DNA of 64,000 nucleotides from Gallionellaceae bacterium (GTDB taxonomy: Bacteria; Pseudomonadota; Gammaproteobacteria; Burkholderiales; Gallionellaceae), in assembly GCA_019753125.1 (NCBI GenBank), contig JAIELH010000001.1:1-64000 (forward strand), in the 5' to 3' direction. A program made the translations under genes and the position numbers. Below, piece by piece: positions 35,213-42,792 of the stretch. Position 1 is the stretch's first letter; every line of letters starts with the position of its first letter. The notes beneath the pieces are model-generated. The model searched no databases and was not told the DNA's origin. It saw only the letters and a list, made by a program, of their open reading frames with translations.

Positions 35213-36511
35213 TTACCCCGCTGAAGAAATCTCATGGGAATAAGATTCTATCCACCTATCCAGAATATCGCAGACCAGTTGCTCTGCTTTATTCATTAGC
35301 CAACGCTCACTTAACTGCCCCTGCTCTGTTTGAACAATATCTCCCAGTTCTATCCGCAAAGAGATTTCTGAGCTATCTATAAATTCACGCCGTATATTGA
35401 ACACCAACACCCCCATCGGGTTGACATCTTCAGCCTTCCGTTTCAACTCGCAGCGAATTGATACTTCAAAGGCAGAAATATCCTTATTCGGCGGAGGGAT
35501 TTGTGCATATGGAAATAATGATTCATCTCGCACAATTCTCGTAATTGCCTCGCAAACATGATCCGTCGCGTTGAAGAAATATTGAGCATCAATCTTCTTC
35601 TCCTGAATGTTACCGCCACTTTCACGCTTGGCTTGCTGCTCGGATACATACGCCAGCCTACGGCCAATCGCTTTAACCCTATCATCTACCACAACCTTAG
35701 CCTGTCCAAAAAAATCATTCCAAGACACATTCTTTACGCGATGACGTGGGTCTTTCGCCAAGCAGGAGTCAGCTAAAGCAGCCCAATAGTCCATTTGCTT
35801 GTCAACTACAATATCAGGAGTTACAAACTCTACTGCCTTATAAAGAGCCGCTTTGGGCTTACTGTGTTCTTCAAACAAGGGTTTTTTCATAAGCATATCG
35901 TGCAATACCCCGCCTATTTGATAAAACGTGATTGCACGATGACCATCCAAATCTCTTTTTTCTTTCCGAAGCAAAAATTCAGGCGGCGCATATCTTAGTG
36001 TTCCCACAAAGCGCCCCTCTGAAACATCTTGGCTTGGTTCTATTGGTTGCATTACACCGAGATCAAGTAGCTTTAGTAATTTGAAATCTTCTGAAACATG
36101 GATATTTGCAGGTTTGATGTCGCGATGGACAACGCCAAGCTCTTCCAAGTCTTTTGCTGCCTTTGCAAGCTGTCCAATAAGACTTGGAATTGCCTCATCA
36201 GGTAATTGACCTATCGATTTTTCCAGTGATGGCCAGGGCAAATACTCCATAACCAAAAAATATGTTTCTTCCTCATCATCATAGCCACCGTCAAAAATCT
36301 TTATTAAATTTTCAATCTTATGGTCACGCAGTTCGAGCTGCCTGCTAATCCGCGTTGTTTCTCCTCCGCCAAACTCTTCAAGCGCAGCTTTATCGAAAAT
36401 TTTAAGGGCAAATTTTCCGCCATCTCTCGTAGCTTCGTAGACAGTTGCAGACCCTCCCTTTCCAAGAGGGGTCTGTTCTGAATATTCATATTCTCTAAAC
36501 TTTCTTTTCAT
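35213..36511 (-). CDS. Hanks-type Ser/Thr protein kinase with unknown C-terminal domain
   Basis: A 432-residue cytoplasmic kinase. The Gly loop 'LGKGGSATVYEA' (16-27), catalytic Lys37 ('FALKIF'), 'VVHRDIKPANI' (HRD at 129-131), DLG at 150-152 in place of DFG, and 'GTLRYAPPEF' in the activation segment are all present, so the enzyme should be active. Residues ~285-432 form a separate domain that I do not recognise, without transmembrane helix or PASTA repeats. GGAGG precedes the ATG. It is the first gene of a three-gene operon with an SF1 NTPase and an unknown protein. Confidence 0.9.
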   Translation of the reverse strand: MKRKFREYEYSEQTPLGKGGSATVYEATRDGGKFALKIFDKAALEEFGGGETTRISRQLELRDHKIENLIKIFDGGYDDEEETYFLVMEYLPWPSLEKSIGQLPDEAIPSLIGQLAKAAKDLEELGVVHRDIKPANIHVSEDFKLLKLLDLGVMQPIEPSQDVSEGRFVGTLRYAPPEFLLRKEKRDLDGHRAITFYQIGGVLHDMLMKKPLFEEHSKPKAALYKAVEFVTPDIVVDKQMDYWAALADSCLAKDPRHRVKNVSWNDFFGQAKVVVDDRVKAIGRRLAYVSEQQAKRESGGNIQEKKIDAQYFFNATDHVCEAITRIVRDESLFPYAQIPPPNKDISAFEVSIRCELKRKAEDVNPMGVLVFNIRREFIDSSEISLRIELGDIVQTEQGQLSERWLMNKAEQLVCDILDRWIESYSHEISSAG

Positions 36512-36553
36512 GCATCCTCCATCCTTGCGGACACCAGCAATGTAAAACGGAGT

Positions 36554-36569
36554 CAGGCCACGGTTTCTT
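36554..36569. repeat. 'CAGGCCACGGTTTCTT' motif, copy 1
   Basis: Sixteen bases repeated exactly at 37351-37366. Similar 'GGGGACAGGCCACGGTTTC' sequences occur around REP-associated Y1 transposase elements in other genomes (recalled, not searched). No transposase gene is present here. Confidence 0.5.
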
Positions 36570-36625
36570 GATTATTCCGCAGCGTGAACAATCAAGAGCG
36601 ATTGGTGTCAGCATCGCAATTGTCT

Positions 36626-36976
36626 TCATTCATGCACTACCAGCGCTTCGCGGGTGATCTCAACAAACGTGGCGGATGCGAAGGTTGCTTCGATCCCGTT
36701 CAAATTGGCGCGGAGAATTTTTTCCAGTTCCTTGTTGGAAATGTTGCCGGTTGAGATCAGCAACAGCGGCGGTTCGCCGGTGACCAGAAAGGACTGTACA
36801 AAATCTGCATCCTTGCTGATGACGATGCGCCCTTCCTGCATGGCGCGTGCGATGAGTTCGCTATCCTGGGTGTGGTTCTTTTTGGGAAGGTCGAGGGTGT
36901 GCAGCGCATCGTGCCCCGCCTCTTTCAGCCAACTGGCGAAGCGCCGGGGAAGTTGCGCATCGACCAGGAATTTCAT
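36626..36976 (-). CDS. DUF5615 PIN-like toxin
   Basis: A 116-residue PIN-like protein: 'MKFLVDAQLPRRFASWLKEA' at the start, 'LPKKNHTQDSELIARAMQEG' and 'VISKDADFVQSFLVTGEPPL', the DUF5615 pattern with acidic residues D6, D43-E45 and D61-D63. It overlaps the DUF433 gene by four bases (ATGA). Together they make a VapBC-like type II toxin-antitoxin pair, with this as the presumed ribonuclease. Confidence 0.85.
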   Translation of the reverse strand: MKFLVDAQLPRRFASWLKEAGHDALHTLDLPKKNHTQDSELIARAMQEGRIVISKDADFVQSFLVTGEPPLLLISTGNISNKELEKILRANLNGIEATFASATFVEITREALVVHE

Positions 36977-37197
36977 GCGGCCAGACGTTCGAGCCGTTTT
37001 ACGTGCGTCATTCGCGCGGCATAGGAAAGCGCGGCCAATATGTCTTCACGCTCGAGGTCTTCGTAGTCTTGCAGAATTTCATCTGTGGTCATGCCGCTGG
37101 CCAGCCATTCCAGCACGTTCTCGACGGGATAACGCAGACCGCGTATGCAGGGCTTGCCGTGGCATACGGCGGGATCGATGGTGATGCGGTCGCTCAT
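36973..37197 (-). CDS. DUF433 antitoxin
   Basis: A 74-residue helix-turn-helix protein: 'ITIDPAVCHGKPCIRGLRYP' is the hallmark of DUF433, followed by 'LEWLASGMTTDEILQDYEDL'. The start at 37197 follows GGAGG; the track start at 37221 lies upstream of that site. It precedes and overlaps the DUF5615 toxin gene. Confidence 0.87.
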   Translation of the reverse strand: MSDRITIDPAVCHGKPCIRGLRYPVENVLEWLASGMTTDEILQDYEDLEREDILAALSYAARMTHVKRLERLAA

Positions 37198-37271
37198 TTT
37201 TCCTCCTGCTCGAAAATTCATGGGGGAATCTTACACCAGCTTGCATTCATTGTGGCCGGACGCTCCCCTCC

Positions 37272-37332
37272 CCGTCAATAGACCAAAATGCATGGTTTCC
37301 CCAGCCCATGCATTTCAACATGGCGCGAACAA
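37272..37332. repeat. 61-base dispersed repeat, copy 1
   Basis: Begins 'CCGTCAATAGACC' and ends 'GAACAA'; 43 of 61 positions match 38539-38599 without a gap. It contains the inner palindrome ATGCATGG...CCCATGCAT. The gap 37198-37374 holds only this and the 'CAGGCCACGG' motif. Confidence 0.6.
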
Positions 37333-37374
37333 TTGAATAACAATTGGGGACAGGCCACGGTTTCTTTGTAGTCA

Positions 37375-37577
37375 TCATTTGATCCCACCCCCTAACCAAG
37401 CATCCGAAGTCAGCGGCTTCTTCAGCGTCGGCAGTGTCTCTTCCAGCCAAGCCAGCGCGAGCTTTTTTTCTTGCGCCACAGCGATTCGCCCAGCACCTTC
37501 TTCATCATCTGTATCGAGGCGCTGCTCCTGACAATGTTGTTCCAGAATTCGGGGAGGGTGGTGACGGGGAATTTCAT
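37375..37577 (-). pseudogene. Small gene after fic, interrupted by a frameshift
   Basis: An ATG overlapping the fic stop (ATGA) opens a frame 'MKFPVTTLPEFWNNIVRSSA...LGESLWRKKK'. At a run of seven A (minus strand, near 37463-37472) the sense-like continuation shifts to another frame, 'LALAWLEETLPTLKKPLTSD'. Joined, they would give a protein of about 66 residues. I do not recognise the family. It could be a real indel, a sequencing error, or slippage at the A-run. Confidence 0.5.
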
Positions 37578-38215
37578 TTTGCGGGCTCCGCTTTTTGCAA
37601 ACCTCGCAGGACGATCTGTTGCAATTTGCTGCTGTCGGCACGTTGCACGCACTGGATGGAAGCCTCGATGTAGGCGTTCAGGCCGGAAGGGCCTTCGGCA
37701 AGCGCCGCGCTGTAATCGATGGGTTCGTAGCCGTTGTATACGGCGATGAGATCGAAGAACAGGCGGGTGATGCGCCCGTTGAGTTCGTAAAACGGATGCA
37801 GTGCGATCAGCTCGGACTGGTAATGGGAGAGACGTTCGGCAAATTTTTCCGTCGTCCAGCCTGCAGCCTGTTTCAGGTATTGTTCTTGTTCCAGTTCGCG
37901 GAAGATGCGGCGGGCTTCCTGTTCAAGGTGGGCAGCGCGGCAGAACAGGGAGCCGCCCTTGCTCATGTCCACGGTGCGGTACCGGCCTGCCCATTCGTAT
38001 ATGGTTTCATAGGTGTCGCGGTGCAACGCTTTGAAATAGTCCCCGTCGAAGCGGACGGAGGAGTCGAGTTCGGTGATGAAGCGGGTGTAGGCTTGTTGCA
38101 GCAGGGTTGCTTCTACTTCGTGCAACAGATCCGGCGATTCTATTCCCAGACGGTTTCTGGGAATGTCGGTGCCGGTGAGGTAAATCTCACTTTCGGTGAA
38201 CTGATACTTGGACAC
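37574..38215 (-). CDS. Fic-domain protein (putative AMP-transferase toxin)
   Basis: A 213-residue class I Fic protein. The active-site loop is 'HPFYELNGRITRLFFD', matching HPFx(D/E)(G/A)NGRxxR except that Leu replaces the small Gly/Ala. The catalytic His, Asn and both Arg are kept. 'YETIYEWAGRYRTVDMSKGG' is the usual flap region. It overlaps the small antitoxin gene upstream by 29 bases. Such proteins transfer AMP to targets such as gyrase; the target here is unknown. Confidence 0.9.
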   Translation of the reverse strand: MSKYQFTESEIYLTGTDIPRNRLGIESPDLLHEVEATLLQQAYTRFITELDSSVRFDGDYFKALHRDTYETIYEWAGRYRTVDMSKGGSLFCRAAHLEQEARRIFRELEQEQYLKQAAGWTTEKFAERLSHYQSELIALHPFYELNGRITRLFFDLIAVYNGYEPIDYSAALAEGPSGLNAYIEASIQCVQRADSSKLQQIVLRGLQKAEPAK

Positions 38216-38345
38216 GGTGCTGTTCCATCAGGGCTTGAGCCTGCTTTTTGACTGCGGTGGATTGCACGGGTTTGCAACCCTCGATCCGCATCGAGGTCTG
38301 AACAGCTTGGGCGATTTTCCGGTTCAGGCTGGTGCTGACTTGCAT
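38187..38345 (-). CDS. VbhA-like Fic antitoxin
   Basis: A 52-residue protein, too short for many gene finders. 'QTSMRIEGCKPV' contains the inhibitory [S/T]xxxE[G/N] helix that blocks ATP binding by class I Fic toxins. The start at 38345 follows GGGAG seven bases upstream; the track's 38372 start has no such site. It overlaps fic, giving a complete FicTA module. Confidence 0.85.
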   Translation of the reverse strand: MQVSTSLNRKIAQAVQTSMRIEGCKPVQSTAVKKQAQALMEQHRVQVSVHRK

Positions 38346-38538
38346 CGTTTTTCTCCCAAAATAACCCGCCATTCCGGCGAGTTTTGTTGCCGCAGATTAT
38401 ATCAAATTATGCCGTGTTACGGCCTGTTCCGTCACTTCACCCCCGCCACCTAGCCAACGCGAAACGTGGGGCAGCATCACAATATCTCCCGCGTTTTATG
38501 CCATCTGCCAATACGCAATGTTCCAATTGCAGGCATAT

Positions 38539-38599
38539 CCGTCAATAGACCGAAATATATAGATATTCCGGCCTATGCATTCTCTAATGCCCGGAACAA
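38539..38599. repeat. 61-base dispersed repeat, copy 2
   Basis: Ungapped relative of 37272-37332. It lies in the 38346-38740 gap before ftsE, which otherwise holds no gene I can support; that gap is the right border of the accessory island and must contain the ftsEX promoter. Confidence 0.6.
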
Positions 38600-38740
38600 C
38601 CAACTCCGCCTCCAGATACGAAGACGGGCACAATAAATTGCTTTCTCTGCAGCGAGCCGCTAGCATCCGCAGAAGCAACGATCATGAAAAATCACCTCCA
38701 CATTGATGAAGCACAGCATGGTTATGGTGTTACCCGCAAA

Positions 38741-39436
38741 ATGATCTCCTTCAATCAGGTCCACAAACGCTACCCCAGCGGCTATGAGGCATTGAAGAAT
38801 GTCTCGTTCGACATCGCCGAAGGCGAGATGGTGTTTCTCACCGGACACTCCGGCGCGGGCAAGAGCACCTTGCTCAAGCTGATTGCCGCGATCGAGCGCC
38901 CGAATTCCGGCAGTGTGCTGGTGAACAACCAGAATGTCGGCGCGCTCAAAAGCGGCGCGTTGCCTTACCTGCGCCGCAACCTCGGCATTGTCTTCCAGGA
39001 TCACAAGTTGCTGTTTGACCGTAACGTATTCGACAACGTGCTGTTGCCGCTGCAAATTTGCGGCTTCGATCATCGCGAGAGCAGCAAGCGCGTGCGCGCC
39101 GCGCTGGACAAGGTCAACCTGCTCAAACGGGAAAAAGCCAACCCCATCGCGCTGTCCGGCGGCGAGCAGCAGCGCTTGTGCATCGCCCGCGCAATCGTGA
39201 ACCGCCCTTCCATCCTGCTTGCCGACGAGCCGACCGGGAACCTGGATGCCGAATATGCGCAAGAGATCATGGCGATATTCAAATCCTTTCATCAGGTCGG
39301 CGTCACACTATTGATCTCGACACACGACGAAAGCATCTTGCAAGACAGCGGGGTACGAATTCTCACTCTCAGGCACGGAGAGTTGCAACACAACCCGTCT
39401 TCCAATACATCAGCAAGCTCAGGGCAGCAGGCATGA
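38741..39436 (+). CDS. ftsE: Cell-division ABC transporter ATPase FtsE
   Basis: ATP-binding partner of FtsX, which links cytokinesis to cell-wall hydrolase activation. Walker A 'LTGHSGAGKSTLLKL', signature 'LSGGEQQRLCIARAIV', Walker B 'ILLADEPTGNLD' and 'ISTHD' switch His are intact. The start at 38741 ('MISFNQVHKRYPSGYEAL') fits the family at 231 residues; the 38684 start is unsupported. It overlaps ftsX by four bases. Confidence 0.95.
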   Translation: MISFNQVHKRYPSGYEALKNVSFDIAEGEMVFLTGHSGAGKSTLLKLIAAIERPNSGSVLVNNQNVGALKSGALPYLRRNLGIVFQDHKLLFDRNVFDNVLLPLQICGFDHRESSKRVRAALDKVNLLKREKANPIALSGGEQQRLCIARAIVNRPSILLADEPTGNLDAEYAQEIMAIFKSFHQVGVTLLISTHDESILQDSGVRILTLRHGELQHNPSSNTSASSGQQA

Positions 39437-40341
39437 GACATGTGTTTACTCAACACTTCGGCATACTGCGCAGAGTCTGGCAGCGCATGTTCGCATCGAA
39501 GCTGGCAGGATTCTTCAACATCCTGGTCATCGGCATCGCCATCAGCCTGCCGTCCGGCATGTATGCGCTACTGCAGAATGCGCAGAGTCTGGCCGCACAA
39601 TTCTCCGGCACACCGCAAATCAGCCTGTTTTTGAGCCTGGATACAAAAGCTGAAGAGGTTGACCGGGTGCGCAAACGGCTCGCGCAACATCCCGATATCG
39701 CACGCGTTGAATTTGTCGCCCGCACGAAAGCGCTGGAAAAACTCAAGCAGAACACCAGCCTTGATGACGTTGTTGACAGCCTGAACCAGAACCCATTGCC
39801 GGATGCGTTTATCGTTTATCCCAAACAGGGTGAAGCCGAATCGCTGGATGCGCTACGCAATGACCTGGCAAAGCTGGAAAAAGTGGAACATGCGCAGCTC
39901 GACTCGGATTGGGCGCATAAGCTCAATGCGTTGCTTAAATTCGGTCGCTTCGCAGTAGCGATACTCGCCAGCCTGCTCAGCCTCGCGCTGATTACCATCA
40001 CTTTCAACACCATCCGCCTGCAAATCCTCACCCGGCACGATGAAATTGAGGTCGCCAAACTGATCGGTGCGACCAACAGTTTCATTCGCCGCCCTTTCTT
40101 GTATTTCGGCGCGCTGCAAGGGCTGCTGGGCGGCATCGCGGCCTGGTTCATCGTCACCGCCGAATTGCTGCTGCTCAACCGCCCCCTCGGCTCATTATCC
40201 GAACTCTATGCCAGCCAGTTTGTATTGCACACGCTACCGATCGGCGACAGCCTGTCGCTACTGCTGCTCTCAACCTATCTCGGCTGGCTGGGCGCATGGC
40301 TGTCGGTAGCGCAACACTTGTCGAAAATCGAACCGCGTTAG
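39433..40341 (+). CDS. ftsX: Cell-division ABC transporter permease FtsX
   Basis: A 302-residue permease with the expected topology: cytoplasmic N-terminus, one span near residue 25, a large periplasmic domain ('FLSLDTKAEEVDRVRKRLAQ...'), then three spans. 'EIEVAKLIGATNSFIRRPFL' is the conserved coupling segment. The start overlaps the ftsE stop (ATGA). The gene is convergent with the gspE-like gene 34 bases away, with no obvious hairpin between them. Confidence 0.95.
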   Translation: MRHVFTQHFGILRRVWQRMFASKLAGFFNILVIGIAISLPSGMYALLQNAQSLAAQFSGTPQISLFLSLDTKAEEVDRVRKRLAQHPDIARVEFVARTKALEKLKQNTSLDDVVDSLNQNPLPDAFIVYPKQGEAESLDALRNDLAKLEKVEHAQLDSDWAHKLNALLKFGRFAVAILASLLSLALITITFNTIRLQILTRHDEIEVAKLIGATNSFIRRPFLYFGALQGLLGGIAAWFIVTAELLLLNRPLGSLSELYASQFVLHTLPIGDSLSLLLLSTYLGWLGAWLSVAQHLSKIEPR

Positions 40342-40375
40342 CTTTTTATCAGCCACGCCCCTTGATACATTGAAA

Positions 40376-42778
40376 TCACTTGATACAAACCGCACGTATC
40401 TGGTGCATATCGGTAATGCCTTGCAGCACTTTCTCCATGCCGTCCTGTTTCAAGGTGTGCATGCCGTCCTCAAGACAGATCGCCAACAGCTCGGCAACCC
40501 GCGCATGTTCCTGAATGGCTTTTTTGACCGCATCGGTTCCGATCAACAATTCGTGCAAGCCGACTCGTCCGCGATAACCGGTACCAGAACACTTCTCACA
40601 GCCGACCGGTTCATACAACGTGAATTGTCCCTTGTCATCGGCAAACAGCTTGACCCATTCGGCATATAGCGCCTTGGTTGCGGCGGTCGGGTCTTTCTTC
40701 CAGGTCGTGGTATTCATCAACTCGCCGCTGTATTCGGCGAGCATCGACTTTATTTCATCAGGAGTCGCTATATGTGGCTTCTTGCAGTCGCCGCACAGGC
40801 GTTTTCCCAAACGTTGCGCCAGGATGCCCAGCAACGCATCGGCAAAGTTGAATGGATCCATGCCCATATCCAGCAGGCGGTTGATCGATTCCGGCGCGCT
40901 GTTGGTGTGCAAGGTGGCAAACACCAGATGGCCGGTCAGCGATGCTTCGATACCAATCGACACGGTCTCCTTGTCGCGCATTTCGCCGACCATGATCACG
41001 TCCGGGTCGGCACGCAGGAAAGCACGCATGACGGTGGCAAAATCCAGCCCTGCCTTCTTGTTGATCTGCACCTGGCGCAAACCCTTCTGGGTAATTTCCA
41101 CCGGGTCTTCGGCGGTCCAGATTTTGGTATCCGGCGTATTGATGAATTTGAGGATGGAATGTAGCGTAGTGGTTTTACCTGAACCGGTTGGGCCGCATAC
41201 GAAAAATAGTCCATATGGCTTGCTGACCGTAGCCCTGATCAGTTCATTATTGCGGGCCGAAAAACCCATCTTCTCCAACGGCAGCGGTTCGCCGGAAGCA
41301 AGGATACGCATCACCACATCTTCGACGCCACCCTGTGACGGGATAGTCGCGACGCGCAACTCGATATCCAGGGGACCATATTTCTTGAATTTGATCTTGC
41401 CGTCCTGCGGCTTGCGCTTCTCGGAAATATCCAGATCGCACATGATCTTGAGGCGCGTCACCAGTGCGTTGCGGTAGGTGGCGGGCACTTCGATATAATT
41501 AATCAGCGAACCGTCCTTGCGCACGCGAATCTGGGTCTTGGCTTTGCCCACCCCGGGTTCAATATGAATATCGGAAGCGCCCATCCGGTAGCTGTCCACG
41601 ATAATCTTGTTCACCAGCTTGACCAGCTCGTTATCGGCTGCCGCACTGACTTCATCCTGGCTGACGCCGGCGCTCTCCTCTTCGTCTCCGCCGAGACTGG
41701 ACAGCAAATCGTCCATTGACGATTCATCACCGGCAAGAATGCCGCCAGCCTCGCCTCCTCCCCCTCCACCGTAGAACAAATCCAGCGTCTGGTTAAACTC
41801 ACGCTGCGAGCAAACCTTATAAACCAGCCGATTCCTGGGAAAGATATTGTTGACAACTCGCGAGGCCTGTATCCGCTCCGGATCGGTAGTCAGAATCAGA
41901 AGTCCCTCTTGCGATTCCTCTATCGGTATCCAGTGGCCGCTTTCAACATATTCGCGTTTCAAATTTTTCAGCAAATCAGGCGGTTTAATGCGGTCAGCCT
42001 TATACGGTTCATAAGGAACCCCGAAGAAAGTTGACAGCGCCTTACCCAAGGCTGGAATGCTGACCTGAAACTCGTCAATCAGCACTTCTTCGATATCGAT
42101 CCCCTTGCGCCGCGCAGTGCGGGCAGCCAGTTCAAATTCGGCAGCGGACAACACGGCATCGGCAACCAGATAATCATACTTGGTTTTAACGACGCTGCTT
42201 TGCTGCCGCTGGCGCAAAGCCACCGCCATGCTCTGTGCCAGCTCCTGCACTCCTTCTTCGACCATCGTCGAGAAGGAAATGCCAGACTTGTTATTTATAA
42301 CTTGAATGATGCCGACAAGATCGCCGTTGGCGGCGTCCAGAATCGGCGCGACCAGCATTTGCTTGGTGCGATAGCCGGTACGCTTATCGACTTCCTGCAA
42401 AAAACGCAGATGCGAGCTGTAGATTGCCAGCTCCTGCTCGTCGTAAACATCTTTGATGTTGAGCATTTTTTTGTGCACCGCCGCATAGCCGGCAACACTG
42501 TGCTCAGCGATAGGCAGCTTGAGATCCTTGAAGGAATTCAATCCTGTCTTGACTTTGGAAACAAGCGACGCCTTGTCTTCGCCCACCACATAAACGGTCA
42601 ACCGGTCCGCATTGAACAACACGCAGATATCCTTGCTGACATCCAGCATGATTTCGTCAATGTTGCTGGTGGCATGTATCTTGTTGATAACGTGATTGAG
42701 GTTTTTGGTGAATTCGAGTTTGATGCCTATTTCACCGGCATTGCTTGCTGAACTTTTGTCCGCCATTACTGTGCTCAT
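40376..42778 (-). CDS. GspE/PilB-type secretion ATPase with N-terminal GAF domain
   Basis: An 800-residue ATPase for type II secretion or type IV pilus assembly. Domains in order: GAF (about 20-195), an MshEN/GspE_N-like domain (~215-340), a Gly/acidic linker ('GGGGGGEAGGILAGDESSMD'), and the ATPase core with Walker A 'GPTGSGKTTTLHSIL', 'GEMRDKETVSIG' and 'TLHTNSAPESINRLL'. The tetracysteine 'CGDC...CEKC' zinc subdomain is present. A GAF sensor on such an ATPase is unusual. It is the last gene of a six-gene operon that makes and removes a cyclic nucleotide, a possible GAF ligand. Confidence 0.9.
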   Translation of the reverse strand: MSTVMADKSSASNAGEIGIKLEFTKNLNHVINKIHATSNIDEIMLDVSKDICVLFNADRLTVYVVGEDKASLVSKVKTGLNSFKDLKLPIAEHSVAGYAAVHKKMLNIKDVYDEQELAIYSSHLRFLQEVDKRTGYRTKQMLVAPILDAANGDLVGIIQVINNKSGISFSTMVEEGVQELAQSMAVALRQRQQSSVVKTKYDYLVADAVLSAAEFELAARTARRKGIDIEEVLIDEFQVSIPALGKALSTFFGVPYEPYKADRIKPPDLLKNLKREYVESGHWIPIEESQEGLLILTTDPERIQASRVVNNIFPRNRLVYKVCSQREFNQTLDLFYGGGGGGEAGGILAGDESSMDDLLSSLGGDEEESAGVSQDEVSAAADNELVKLVNKIIVDSYRMGASDIHIEPGVGKAKTQIRVRKDGSLINYIEVPATYRNALVTRLKIMCDLDISEKRKPQDGKIKFKKYGPLDIELRVATIPSQGGVEDVVMRILASGEPLPLEKMGFSARNNELIRATVSKPYGLFFVCGPTGSGKTTTLHSILKFINTPDTKIWTAEDPVEITQKGLRQVQINKKAGLDFATVMRAFLRADPDVIMVGEMRDKETVSIGIEASLTGHLVFATLHTNSAPESINRLLDMGMDPFNFADALLGILAQRLGKRLCGDCKKPHIATPDEIKSMLAEYSGELMNTTTWKKDPTAATKALYAEWVKLFADDKGQFTLYEPVGCEKCSGTGYRGRVGLHELLIGTDAVKKAIQEHARVAELLAICLEDGMHTLKQDGMEKVLQGITDMHQIRAVCIK

Positions 42779-42792
42779 TGCCACTCCCATCC

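Noticed and set aside
40342-40375. Terminator between convergent ftsX and the gspE-like gene
   Set aside because: No stem-loop of useful length could be found in the 34 bases.
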